From Isochrysis galbana (lineage: Eukaryota; Haptophyta; Isochrysidales; Isochrysidaceae), in the NCBI GenBank assembly GCA_018136815.1, contig CM030932.1:4458270-4499286 (forward strand): a stretch of 41,017 bases of DNA, written 5' to 3'. The notes below the pieces were generated by a model that worked only from the letters and a program-made list of their open reading frames with translations, made no database searches and was not told where the DNA came from. The translations under genes and the position numbers were made by a program. This document shows positions 1 through 9,599 of this stretch, piece after piece. Within the stretch, counting starts at the first letter, position 1, and each line of letters begins with the position of its first letter.

Positions 1-795
1 CCCCCCTCTTGCGCACACCGAATCACTCCAACTGCGAGCTCCAGTGTGTGGCGAGCGAGAGGAACGGCTACGACGGCACATCGTGCGCTTCGCTCGCGCC
101 CTTTACGTTGCTTCTCCCCTCCCCCCACCGTCCCTTGTGCCGGCCTTTTCCCTCTCGGCTTGTATCATATGCTTCTGAAGACCCCATGCTTGTAAGGTGC
201 ATGGCGGCGTAGAGCCGCACGACATGCGAGCTACTCGTGCCCCGGGTGAGTGACATCCGTAAACGCGCAAGTAGAGGCAGAGTAGAGAACGCTTGTGTCG
301 TTGCGGTATACCACATCGTCGCGGTTGGTTTGCGTGGTGTGCGCCGTAGAACTTATAGTGGGATGAGGAGGGGGAGAGGGCCACATGAGTCGAGCCGTGA
401 TCTCTCCCCTTCTCACCTGTTCGTTTGAGTGAGTGCCTCCCACGCAATCCGCAATCCCCCCGTGTGTGCGTTTGGTTTGCACGTGATGCTGTTAGTGTGC
501 CCTGTGTGGTCAGTGGCCCCCTTGGTGTCATTCAACGCGCGATGAAGTAACGTGATGCGCGCCGCGCCGCCCTCTCCTCCTCAAGCTACAGGGGGCCGCC
601 CTGTGATATGAAGTTAATGCTACTGCTTGAGGGTGGGGCAGTATGGCTGCTGCGGCTTGTATGTAGGGCGGTCAAACACTATTTACTATTTTAACTTCCA
701 AGGGTGTGAAAATGAAAAAGTCAGGATTGAGGAAGTACACCAATGTAAAGCGGTAGAAGCCCCGGAACACACCCATCTAGCACATGTTCGGTGCC
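1..795. other. Intergenic sequence left of the retroelement nest
   Basis: I see no supported gene here. The short open frames on both strands overlap one another and resemble no protein family I know. The only recognisable content is the dispersed repeat copy at 318-545, listed separately. The rest is GC-rich unique-looking sequence up to the LINE-A target duplication. Confidence 0.5.
318..545 (+). repeat. Dispersed repeat R2, copy 1
   Basis: This stretch matches 18841-19060 in the same orientation. Shared blocks include tttgcgtggtgtgc, gagtcgagccgtgat, cccccgtgtgtgcgttt and ctgttagtgtgccctgtg, in the same order with small indels. I see no coding frame common to both copies and no terminal repeats, so it is an unclassified interspersed repeat. 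Confidence 0.7.
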
Positions 796-819
796 CTTTG
801 GCCTTTGGCTTTGGGCCTA
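796..819. repeat. Target-site duplication of LINE-A, 3' side
   Basis: The 13-mer ctttggcctttgg and the following tttgggccta recur at 7508-7525 on the far side of the nest. This copy carries an extra 6-bp ctttgg unit. Duplications of about 18-24 bp are normal for LINE insertions by target-primed reverse transcription. Confidence 0.65.
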
Positions 820-1158
820 AAAAAAAACCTTTTAAAATTCTCGCCTCACTCGTGGCACTGGAACGTTTCCTCGTAGCCACGCCCTTTTCCCTTCCGCACC
901 CTCATTTCCCGCCTTGCGGCAACTCCCCTCGTGCTCTACTTAGGGGCTCGGGTCTTTTGGGGGGTCCGAGTGGAGCGGGGTGCACCTGTCCTCAGCGGCG
1001 TGTTCTCGCCCTTCTCCTGCGCTGCTGAGTGACCTGTTTATCATTTGTTTTCGTTTCAGGGTTCAGGTTTTCCTGCGTGCTGCGGTGCTAGTCGTATGTG
1101 ACTTTAATTGATCAATCGCATTTCCAGGTGGTCTATTAATACCCGGCGACACATCGTG

Positions 1159-2409
1159 TCATGCGAGCTTTTCGGCAAGACCAAGTGCTTTCGCTACGAG
1201 GCAAGCGTTTTCGCTCAGTTGTAGCCTACCTTTTTTGTCTACGATAAATACGGGGGCGCTGAGTTCTTGTGATTTCTTGAGTTTGGGCTTCCTCCCCTGC
1301 GCGGCTTTATTTGTGCGCATAGAGTGGTGTGTTTTTGGCGGGGCGGGGCCCCTAACCAGGGTGACAAACCTCGTTAGCGTAGATTCTAAGATCGGTATGT
1401 AATGATACTCGTGTGACTCGAATTCGACTCTATAGAAGTCTTTAATTATGTATTTCCACGCTATCACGTACAGCGTTTTAAGGCTTTCTGGCGTGTTTGC
1501 ACCGGGGTATACGCGAACAATCTATCCTTTGTCTTCTGCCTCCATGACCTTCCGGGGGAGGGGGTGTAGTTATTAAGGGCATCTATGGTCTCGAAGATTG
1601 CTTTCGTCGCGGGGCACCACGCTAGGTGGCACGAGTCTTCTCGGTGTCGGCGACATAGTCTACACATAGTTGTCGGGCTATCTGTGAACCTATTTCTAGT
1701 GCCGATCCTTCTGTGTGTGATATGTTTAAAGTGCAGGTGTTTGTCCGTGTGTTTTAACAATGGCATTGTGTAAAGTCTCGCTACGTGCTTCCATTCTTCG
1801 TTGGTAACGTTCAGTCGCTTTTCCCATGCCAGTCTTGCCGATTGCGAGGCGCTACTTTTGGTCGTCTTCTGCGCGACCTTGGTAATATCTGCGACGGCTA
1901 TCGCGTCTAGCGCGATCTTTCCTTTTCGTATGGCGTATTCATCCGCCAGGGGGTATTCCATATGTCTCGGGCCTTTGTAGCCGCCTTCCCATCTGGCCGG
2001 CGGGTGATAGTATGGGATCTCTCCCGCGTCCGCTACATTTCCGGTGTCGGCTATCTCCCCCAGGTAGTCGGTGTCGGCGTGTAGCCAGATATTGTTTAGC
2101 TTGCTGATGTACTTTTCGTCCTCAGAGACCCTGATTTCCCTGTCCTGTGACTCGGTCCCCGGCTCTTGAGATGGGGTGTTGTCGTCGCGGGACCTTTTTC
2201 CCTTGGCGTCTGGGGGTGGGCGCTCTTTTGTTTGCCCTAACAATTGCGTCGCGTGGTTAACGATGTCGTCCCATGATTCTAGGAATTCCTTTTTGCGTAT
2301 TGTGCGGCCCTCATGTGCGAAGGTCTCAGGTAGGTGCTCGAGGTATGCCGAGCATTCATTTTTGCTGTACGGTGTCGTAAAGGCGCTGTCCTTGAACACG
2401 TTGTGCACT
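1159..2409 (-). pseudogene. LINE-A ORF2 C-terminal remnant, frameshifted
   Basis: This is the C-terminal part of a LINE ORF2 protein, closely related to but clearly diverged from LINE-B. It keeps the CCHC-type zinc-binding motif CRLC...SCHLAWCP and the terminal GLAEKLA. Compared with LINE-B, two extra bases near 1507-1515 shift the frame. The protein is therefore split into a piece ending at 1464 and a piece covering 1159-1467. The RT domain is absent because the element is 5'-truncated. An open frame continues into the LTR as far as about 2858, but that extension is a chance fusion. Confidence 0.85.
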
Positions 2410-2414
2410 ACGTT
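2410..2414. repeat. 5-bp target-site duplication of the LTR element (left)
   Basis: The sequence acgtt sits immediately before the tg that opens the LTR and recurs exactly after the right LTR at 7452-7456. Joining the LINE-A flanks across one copy restores alignment to the intact LINE-B coding sequence around 5037-5060. Confidence 0.8.
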
Positions 2415-2934
2415 TGTGACTGGCGGAGTGGAGTGGCTGTGGCTGTGGCAGTGGACTGGGGCTCTAATGATTGTTGAGACAGGGAATGGGGCTCTCCAGG
2501 GGCGACCGTGCTCACGGAGGGCTGAGCACAGGGAGCACTGGGACTGGAGGGAGGCATGACACCGGCGGGAGCACCGCTCACACGAGCCTGGGGCGACGGC
2601 GGTCGAGAGAGCTCGCCCAGAGCCCCAGGGAGTGCGGCCATGGGCGCGACTCTCGGAACTCTGGGACGAGAGAAAAAACGCGGGAAACACACGGGGGCGC
2701 GCGCAAGGAAAGAAAGGGGGCGCACACATGAGAAACAAGGGAGGGGGATCGAGAGCGATCACCCCTATCCTAACACACGGGGGGAAGAGAGGAAGATCGG
2801 GATCGGAGGATCCCGATCGGACGGAGAGGATGCAACCCGAAGGGAGAAACCAAAGCACGCGAGGGCGGGAAAAACAAAGAGAGAGGGCCTCTCTTTGGGA
2901 AACCTAAAGGGCGGCTCTCCCCCTAACCACAACA
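2415..2934 (-). repeat. LTR (3' LTR in element sense), 520 bp
   Basis: It starts tg and ends ca on the plus strand, the usual inverted dinucleotide of LTRs. In element sense it opens with tgttgtggttagg, directly after a run of eight G (2942 down to 2935) that fits a polypurine tract. It matches 6952-7451 over 500 bp with only two substitutions visible (around 2768 and 2810). Several open frames cross it, but none is convincing as protein. Confidence 0.85.
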
Positions 2935-2942
2935 CCCCCCCC
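2935..2942 (-). other. Candidate polypurine tract of the LTR element
   Basis: Eight consecutive C on the plus strand (G in element sense) lie immediately upstream of the 3' LTR, where LTR retrotransposons prime plus-strand synthesis. The matching position outside the right LTR has target sequence instead, as expected. Confidence 0.6.
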
Positions 2943-3039
2943 GATGGAGCACCCAAGAAGGGGGCACCCATCCCAAAGAGCGAGTGAGGGGGAGAGGCAC
3001 AACATGGGCGGCAGTCGGCGGACGGATGGACGGACGGAA

Positions 3040-3449
3040 TTACGAACAAAGAGGGCCGATCGCAGACGAGTATGTATCGAGGTCGAAGTGGAGGGGAGGA
3101 GGTGGGGGGAAGACATCGGCGGCGACGGCCAAGGAGCCCGCGAAAAGAGGAGGCAGCGGTGGCTCGGAGAGAGGGGCGACGTCCGAGGGAGGGGCGGTGT
3201 GCTCGAGCTCGAGGGTAGCGACGAGATTGAGGAGTGCCGCCTCGCCTTCGACAATGGAGGCGGTGTGAGCCTGGGGCGAGGAGGCCGGGCGATTGCGCTC
3301 AGCCCAAAGGTGGGCGAGGCGCTCAAAGACGCGTTCGGGCACTGGCTTGCCCAAGGCATTGAGGGTGTGAGGGCGAGAAGGTGGGGAGGGGGCGCACACG
3401 ACGCACAGCGTCTTGTCGCGTGCGCCAGGGCACAGCTTCTCGCCGCAAG
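3040..3449 (-). pseudogene. C-terminal ORF fragment inside the LTR element, family not recognised
   Basis: Between LINE-B and the polypurine tract lies a minus-strand frame open from the LINE-B junction to a TAA at 3040-3042. It reads through a CVVC-type start, a helical stretch (VFERLAHLWAERN), another (LLNLVATLELE) and a proline-rich tail, about 130 residues in all. It occupies the place where an LTR element's last gene, or a captured host exon, would end. I do not recognise the family. Everything upstream, including any protease, RT or integrase of the LTR element and its primer-binding site, is missing, so the fragment has lost its start. Confidence 0.4.
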
Positions 3450-6400
3450 AAAAAAAAAACCTTTTAATTTTCTCGCCACGCGCGCGGCTACGGGGTTGTC
3501 TATTGTAGCCACGCCCAGATCCCTTCCTCTCCTCTCACTTCCCGCCTTGCGGCAACTCCCCTCGTGCTCTACATAGGGGCCCGGGTCGTGGGGGGGGCTG
3601 GGTCGGGCGGGGTGCACCGGCCCTCAGTGGTCTGTCCTCGCCTTTCTCCTGTGCCTCTGGGTGGCCGGTTTCTTGCTGCTGTGGTGTAGGTGTCGTGCCG
3701 TTGCTGAGGTGCCTCGTGTTCGTGAGTTGTTCTTCTTTGTGGGTGGTTCTTTCAGGGAGGGTGGGGGAGTGGAGGGTGTGTCTCGACCTCAGGCGAGCCT
3801 TTCGGCGAGGCCAATCGCTTCCGCCACAAGGCCGAGGTTGTCGCTCAATCTTAGGAAACCTTTGTTGTCTTCTGTAAATACCGGGGCGCTGAGCTCCGCT
3901 GACCTTTTTATTTTAGGTTTTCTACCCTGGGCCGCCGTGCGAGTGCGCATCGGGCGACAGGTTTTCGACGGTGTTAGGCCCCTCACCAGGGTGGTGAATC
4001 TTAAGAGCGTGGATTCTAAGACCGGTATGTAGTGGTATTCATATGATTCGAACTCTATTCTGTAGAAGTCTCTTATTATGTATCTCCAGGCTATGATGTA
4101 GAGGGTTTTTAGGCTGTCGGGGGTGGTCGCGTCTGGGTATGCGAATAGCCTATCCTTAGTTTTCTGCCCATGTGACCTATTCGTTTTCGGAGTGTAGTTA
4201 GCGATCGCATCTATGGTGTCGAAGATTTTTCTTGTCGCGGGGCACCATGCCAGGTGGCATGAGTCCTCTTGATGTTGATTGCACATTCTGCACTTGTTGG
4301 TTGTGGTTGTCGCGAATCTGTTCCTGGTACCTATCCTCCTGTGGGTGATGTGTTTGAAGTGCGGATGTTTGTCCGTGTGCTTCAACAGCGGCAGGGTGTA
4401 CAGCCTGGCTATGTGTTTCCAGTTGTCTTTCGAGATGTCTAGGCGCTTCTCCCAAGCTATTTTGGCCGTTTGCGGGTTGTTTAGTCTTGTCACCTTGAGC
4501 GCGGCTTTCGCTATGTCGGAAACCGTGATTGCGTCGAGTGCGATTTTTCCTTTTTGTATGGCGTACTCGTCGGCCAGCGGATATTCCATGTATTTTGGCC
4601 CTTTGTATCCGTTCTCCCATCGGGCCGGGGGGTGGTATCGTTGTGCTTCTTCGGCGTTCACTACGCCTCCGGTGTCGGAGACCTCCCCGAGGTAATCGGT
4701 TTCTGTGTGGATCCATATGTTATTAAGTTTTTTGATGTGTTTATTGTCCTCTGAGGCCCTAATCTCTTCGCGTTCTGTTTCTCTCGGCTCTTGGCTGGAG
4801 TCTTTGCCCTTCTGGCAGGTCCTCTCACCGGGGACGGGTAGCGGGCGTTCCGCTGACTTGCCTAGTATTTGCCGCGCGTGGTCAACCACGGCGTCCCATG
4901 AGTCTAGGAACTCTGTTTTGCGGATCGCGCGGCCCTCGTGTACGAAGGTCTCTGGGAGGTGTGCGACATATGCCGAGCACTCTTCTCTACTATAGGGCGT
5001 CGTGAAGGCATCGTCTTTGAACACGTTGTGAATTACGTTCGTGTGCAAGGTCTCCCACATTCGCGCCCATGCGGCGCGAATCGTGGGGGGGGAGAAGTGT
5101 GGGTTGTGCCATATGGGTTGCGAGAGTGCGCCTTCGCGCGTGAGCCACGAGGGTTGAATGTTTAGGTCTCGGAAGTTTACCAGGGCCTCTTTCCAGAAGG
5201 TCGGGAGTGCTGGGTTGCCTCTGAGGCTTCCCGTAAGTGTTTTTATTGGTATCGTGGAGAGGACAGCGCCCCTCCCCAGCCCGGTGCGACAGAACCATGC
5301 GTCCAGCGCGTGCTTCCAGATCGCTTTGCGTGCGTTTAGGTAGTTTAGGATCCATTTGGCTTGGAGGGCCTTGACATGAGTCGGCCAGTGTATGAGCCCT
5401 AGTCCCAGTGTCCTGGTCGCGCTTTTTGCGTGGTATGTGGCGTAGTGTGGGTGAGCGATCCATTTGCTCTGCTTTTGGGTGTGTGGGCTCGTCCAGAGGA
5501 CCGCATCCGCGGCCCTCTGTATCCGCGTGTGAAACCATTTAGGGGCGGCCAGAGTCTGTAGCCAATATCTCGGTGTTCCGTAAATAATGAAGTTTACTAT
5601 GGCGGCTCTCCCAAATATCGACATGTGTCCGGTGGCCGGCGCTAGTTTGGTAACTTTCTCGTCGATTTTGTCTGCTAGCTTCGCCCAGAAGGGTTTGAGC
5701 GCCTCCGGCGCTCCTAGCGGCACGCCTAATATCGTTAGGTATTCGCTATTTTTTATCCAGTTGTATTTTCGCATGTCCCACGGGGGTTTGCGGGTCCTTT
5801 GCCCTCCCATCCGGAGTCCTTGGAACTTGCTTTCGTTCGTTTTCCCCCCCGTGGCTTTTTCATGTAGTTGTACCCAGTACAGGGATTTTTTCATGCTTTT
5901 ATAGTCCCTGGCTATTAGCGCCGTGTCGTCTGCGAACTGGCTAATCTTCAGATTGTACCCATTGAGGTCTATTCCCGCTATGTCTTCGTCCCTGTTTATG
6001 GCCCGGGTGAGTGCCTCCGTCGTGAGTAGGAAAGTGAGCGGGGATAACGGGCATCCTTGCGGCATGCCGCTTCCCACAGTAAAGGGATAGCTCCTTCCCC
6101 CGTTGGTTTTGATCGTCCTTATCGGTCGGGCGTTCTCGCTAGTGAGCGCTTTGGCAAGTGATTGGAAGTTCGGGCCAAAGTTGAGGAGTTCGAGGGCCAA
6201 GTGATAGAACTCCCAACTGACTCTATCGAACGCTTTTTCCCAATCAAGGGCTAGTATTAGGCCCGGTTCCCCGGTTTCGTCCAGATATGCTCTCGTGAGT
6301 TGGAGCAGGTGTGTTGCCTCGCTGATTAGCCGTCTTGGCACGAATCCTAATTGGTTTTCCGATATTATCCTGCCTATGATCTTGCCTAGTCTATTGGTCA

Positions 6401-6951
6401 AGATTTTGGCTAGTATTTTGTAGTCGCTTTGTAGTAGCGTAATGGGTCTATAGTTTCGCGGGTCACGCGCGTCGCCTTTTTTGTATAGTAGGATTATGTC
6501 GCCTTCTCGCATCGTGTACGCTAGTGTTCCCGTGTTCAGTGCCAGGTTATACATCCTAGTCAGTATCGGCGCAGCTATCTTGTCGTGCGCTTTGTATACT
6601 TCCGCCGGGAGACCGTCCGGGCCCGCGCTTTTGCCGGGGCCTATGCTCCGGATGGCCTGTATCGTTTCTTCGACGTCTATGCGGCCTTCAATGCGGCATT
6701 TATCGAGATCGCTGAGGGGGCGATCCGTCAGCGCGGCTTCTAAGTCCGGTACTCTGTGTGCCTCTTTGGGGGAGTACAGCCACACGTAGTATTTCCGGAA
6801 CTCCCTACGGATGCCCTGGTCCGAGACTACGGTCTCTCTTTCCGAGTGGGCTGGTTGGTCCCAGTTCCTGGTTCGGAATAGCTCGGTGACGTTGGCTTTC
6901 CACTTTCGGGTCTTGAGTTGCGCGAAGAATTCTCTTGAATGTAGGTCCTCC
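3450..6951 (-). mobile_element. LINE-B, 5'-truncated non-LTR retrotransposon inside the LTR element
   Basis: In element sense it starts abruptly at 6951, inside the linker before the RT domain, and ends at a run of ten T (A10 at 3450-3459). Its 3' UTR (3788 down to 3460) is shared with LINE-A and LINE-C. The 5' junction removes the last 20 bp of the right LTR. I find no target duplication at its ends, so the insertion was accompanied by loss of LTR-element sequence or was rearranged afterwards. Confidence 0.85.
3789..6951 (-). CDS. LINE-B ORF2: reverse transcriptase plus CCHC motif, N-terminus missing
   Basis: This is the reverse transcriptase of a non-LTR retrotransposon, the enzyme that copies LINE RNA at a nicked target. 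The frame is open for about 1,050 codons with no internal stop. It shows RT motifs in order: GPDGLPAEVYK, a palm block LALDWEKAFDRV, GMPQGCPLSPL and the catalytic FADDTALI (near 5920-5945). The C-terminus carries a zinc-binding CRMC...SCHLAWCP and ends GLAERLA. The apurinic-type endonuclease normally at the N-terminus is absent because the copy starts in the linker. The frame is closed by a TAG just inside the LTR, so there is no native start codon. Motifs fit the L1-like group broadly. The copy looks young but is not autonomous. Confidence 0.9.
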
Positions 6952-7451
6952 GGCTGTGGCTGTGGCAGTGGACTGGGGCTCTAATGATTGTTGAGACAGG
7001 GAATGGGGCTCTCCAGGGGCGACCGTGCTCACGGAGGGCTGAGCACAGGGAGCACTGGGACTGGAGGGAGGCATGACACCGGCGGGAGCACCGCTCACAC
7101 GAGCCTGGGGCGACGGCGGTCGAGAGAGCTCGCCCAGAGCCCCAGGGAGTGCGGCCATGGGCGCGACTCTCGGAACTCTGGGACGAGAGAAAAAACGCGG
7201 GAAACACACGGGGGCGCGCGCAAGGAAAGAAAGGGGGCGCACACATGAGAAACAAGGGAGGGGGATCGAGAGCGATCACCCCTATCCCAACACACGGGGG
7301 GAAGAGAGGAAGATCGGGATCGGAGGGTCCCGATCGGACGGAGAGGATGCAACCCGAAGGGAGAAACCAAAGCACGCGAGGGCGGGAAAAACAAAGAGAG
7401 AGGGCCTCTCTTTGGGAAACCTAAAGGGCGGCTCTCCCCCTAACCACAACA
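6952..7451 (-). repeat. LTR (5' LTR in element sense), 500 bp, lacking its last 20 bp
   Basis: It is a near-identical partner of 2415-2934. It ends at 7451 with ca followed by the duplication acgtt. At its inner edge the 20 bp present in the other LTR (tgtgactggcggagtggagt on the plus strand) are replaced by LINE-B sequence, so the primer-binding site is gone too. Confidence 0.85.
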
Positions 7452-7507
7452 ACGTTAGTGTGCAGCGCTTCCCACAGGCGTGCCCATGGGGCGCGCACCT
7501 TGGGAGG
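7452..7507 (-). mobile_element. LINE-A, 5' remnant beyond the LTR element
   Basis: After the acgtt duplication the sequence aligns with LINE-B 5037-5085 (for example gttagtgtgcagcgcttccc against gttcgtgtgcaaggtctccc), exactly where LINE-A stopped at 2414. Homology fades near 7500, which is taken as the 5'-truncated end of LINE-A. Confidence 0.7.
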
Positions 7508-7525
7508 CTTTGGCCTTTGGGCCTA
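7508..7525. repeat. Target-site duplication of LINE-A, 5' side
   Basis: This 18-bp copy of the sequence at 796-819 lies just beyond the point where LINE-A homology ends (about 7500-7507). It marks the 5'-truncated end of the LINE-A insertion. Confidence 0.6.
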
Positions 7526-8019
7526 GACCCCCCCCCCTGCCCCCCGCCCCGCCTGGGAGCGCCCCTACAATGAAGCGTAACTGACGACCAAAAACGGCAA
7601 AACAGCAGGCTTAAACGCACTATCTTAACTATCAGTAAAACTGACGATAGGGTCATGGGGGCCGCGTTCCCTATCGCCCTGGCACCATCATGGTGACCAG
7701 GGCGGCCGAGAGGAGGGAGAGCGGCGCCATCGCTCGCGCTCTCTCCAGAACAGAACCGGATAAAATTCTCTTACAATCCCCTCACACCACTATCAAACGC
7801 ACATTCACGGTAACACGTAGATAACTAACGTAAACGGGATACGCGAAGAAGGGGGGGTGAGCAGGAGAGAAAAAGAGGAAAGAAAAAGGAAAGAAGAGAG
7901 GAGGCCCGTCGCCTCTCCTCACGTGAAGAGAGAGGAGAGAGGAGATCTCACAAGACTTAGAAAGTAAACGTAGGAGAGGACGGAGGGGCATCCGTAACAT
8001 TCCCCCCTTCCTCCATCGC
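7526..8019. repeat. Repeat-rich spacer with hairpin family member A
   Basis: No gene is supported. From about 7660 to 7840 the sequence resembles 12265-12440: a tatcgc...gcggc hairpin frame, then gccatcgc, ccggataaaattct and cgcacattcac, in the same order. The remainder is purine-rich low complexity (7855-7950). Confidence 0.5.
7675..7704 (+). other. Hairpin, repeat family member A
   Basis: cgccctgg pairs with ccagggcg, and acca pairs with tggt around a three-base loop, with a small internal bulge (c opposite ga). The flanks tatcgc and gcggc match those of the hairpin at 12279-12308, although most stem bases differ. Confidence 0.6.
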
Positions 8020-9028
8020 AGACACCCCATGGGTGGGCCTGCACATTCAACCTCAGCCCCTGCCTACTGGCAGGGGCTGAGCGCTGAGCTGACATCATTC
8101 CTGCCCAGACTCTCGCCCAGCGCGCGCCGCGCGCCTCACGCATTCGCCTGCACCAGTCCCCCATCGTACGGACCCACCCCCCCACCACTGAGCCACAGAC
8201 CATTCGAGCCGCCAGGAGGGCACCCAAGGCCAGCGAGGCCAGCGTGGGAGAGGCAGGGGAGGCCAGGGGCTCAGCCCCAGCCTCCACCGCCCCCTGAGCT
8301 GGCCCTGCTGGCCCTCTGGGGGGGACCCGAGGGTCCTCCCACAGGGGGGCCATGGCCATGGCGCGCGCAGGCACCACACGCCCGTAAGAGAACGACGAGA
8401 ACGAAAGAAAAAACGACACGATCCGACCCGAGAAAAGGTAATACACGCGCCTGTTTACGATATGTTTTTATAGGTCGACGCCCCTGCTGGCCTCCTGGGG
8501 ACCTGAAGAGGGGCCGCAGGCGCGCGCCATGGCCAGAGCCGCAGAGCCGCAGGGAAGAGAGGAGGGAGAGGGAAGAGGGAGGGGAGGGGGAGGGGGGAGG
8601 GGCAGCTCTCCCCTCCGGCGTTTCATTGTCTTCTCGCCCCGTTTGGGTAAGAGAAGAAGGGGGGCACCAGAACCAGGAGGGAAGGGCCGCGGCTCGCCGC
8701 AGCCACTCGCTTCGGTGAGAGAGATTGGCGCTTCTGGGCTCCTATTCACGGCAGTGCCCCCCCCCCCCCCCCCTGCGTGGTTTTTACCCGAAAGGGGTTT
8801 TCCCCTAGGCCGTGGACTCGAGGAGAGGACGTGCTGGGGTGCGCGGGGTCGGTGCGTGCACTGGAGGAGAACAAATATCGAGGGGAGGGGGCAGTGCCCC
8901 CTCTCCCCGGTAGCACTTGGACACCTGGCTCGTCAGGCATGGCGCATGGCGGGATTCCGGGACGGAAAAGTTGGCTGTCCTCCAATTAGCTAGAGGGGTT
9001 GGCTAGGATATAACATTAATTATTTTGT
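8020..9028 (+). mobile_element. Interspersed element B (relative of 23771-24400)
   Basis: Parts match 23920-24400 in the same orientation, such as gggagaggcaggggaggc, agccccagcctcc, ccccctgagctggcc and cgcgcctgtttac. Its right end (8951-9028) matches the left end of the other copy (23771-23856) in inverted orientation, including the perfect ggggttggctaggatat. That arrangement is expected if the family has terminal inverted repeats of about 75 bp and each copy retains one end. Frames on both strands are open through GC-rich low complexity, and no transposase is seen. Confidence 0.5.
8053..8080 (+). other. Perfect 12-bp hairpin in element B
   Basis: tcagcccctgcc and ggcaggggctga are exact inverted copies around the four-base loop tact. 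Element E has a hairpin of the same stem length and loop size at the equivalent place (23943-23970), with different stem bases. Confidence 0.75.
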
Positions 9029-9599
9029 TTGTTTAGACACCGGCGTCTCGCCCCGCCTACACCGTTCTCCACTCACTCAATTTGATGTGTAAATCCAGGC
9101 GCTGACACCTAATTTGGGCCGGCGTCTAACGAACGCCCCAAACAGGTGTGAGAGTGCGGGATAGGCAAGCCACACAGATTGCGCTACAGAGGCATGCGGC
9201 ATGCGCAGGGATGCCCGGTTCGGCATGGCGCGTGGGCAAGGGCCGTCCAGTCCCCAAGTGCTCGCATCCGCCTGCGCAGAAGATGCAGATGCCTCGCGGG
9301 AAGGCTTGCTGAAGCCCTAGCGCAGGCACCTCCTCCAAATTGCCCGGCCACGGCAATCGCGCCGTCCGGTCGCGCGAAATCACTGCCGCAGCGTGTAGCC
9401 GCCGAGACCGTCCCGTCGCGGCTGACCGCAGCTGCTCAAGCGCGCAGCGGCACAGGCCAAAGGGGACAGCTCCGCACCGCGCGAACCGAGCGCGTCCCCT
9501 GCCCAACACTCACCCACAATATGGCTGCACTTCCAACCCCGCATGCCTAGGGACCCCGTGCCCCCCCTGCAGCACACACGGAAAGATCCTCGGCGGTGC
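9029..9599. other. Spacer with no supported gene
   Basis: The frames at 9126-9509 (minus) and 9179-9550 (plus) overlap each other and show only Arg/Ala-rich composition typical of GC-rich noncoding DNA. I see no motif, repeat or RNA gene. The sequence would be 3' flank of the minus-strand gene at 9600-10079. Confidence 0.4.

Larger units (their letters stand above)
819..2414 (-). mobile_element. LINE-A, 3' portion (C-terminal ORF2 and 3' UTR)
   Basis: In LINE sense this part ends with a 3' UTR (1158 down to 828) closed by a run of nine T (A on the plus strand, 819-827). The 3' UTR is shared with LINE-B (3460-3788) and LINE-C (10546-10875), including a block reading ttgcggcaactcccctcgtg on the plus strand. 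Coding homology to LINE-B extends to 2414, where the LTR element cuts in. Confidence 0.85.
796..7525 (-). mobile_element. Nested retroelement complex: LINE-A interrupted by an LTR element that contains LINE-B
   Basis: Three layers can be read. LINE-A (minus sense) runs from its 3' end near 819 to 2414 and resumes at 7452-7507. The interruption carries a direct repeat at each end (2415-2934 and 6952-7451) and is flanked by acgtt at 2410-2414 and 7452-7456. Inside lies LINE-B (3450-6951). LINE-A is itself flanked by a ctttggcctttgg-type duplication (796-819 and 7508-7525). Relative ages follow from decay: LINE-A is frameshifted, the LTRs differ at only two sites over 500 bp, and LINE-B keeps a long open RT frame. 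Confidence 0.85.

Noticed and set aside
1464..2858. A 464-codon frame joining LINE-A to the LTR
   Set aside because: The N-terminal half is LTR sequence read in an arbitrary frame across an insertion boundary. It is not a fusion gene.
2435..7451. The 500-bp direct repeats read as a shared spliced first exon or 5' UTR of the LINEs
   Set aside because: Extending the comparison showed TG...CA ends, a perfect 5-bp flanking duplication, a G8 tract beside one copy, and LINE-A resuming beyond the second copy. LTRs explain all of this better.
8029..8718. A 229-codon plus-strand protein
   Set aside because: It lies in an interspersed element, is Pro/Arg/Gly-rich low complexity, and equally long frames exist on the other strand.
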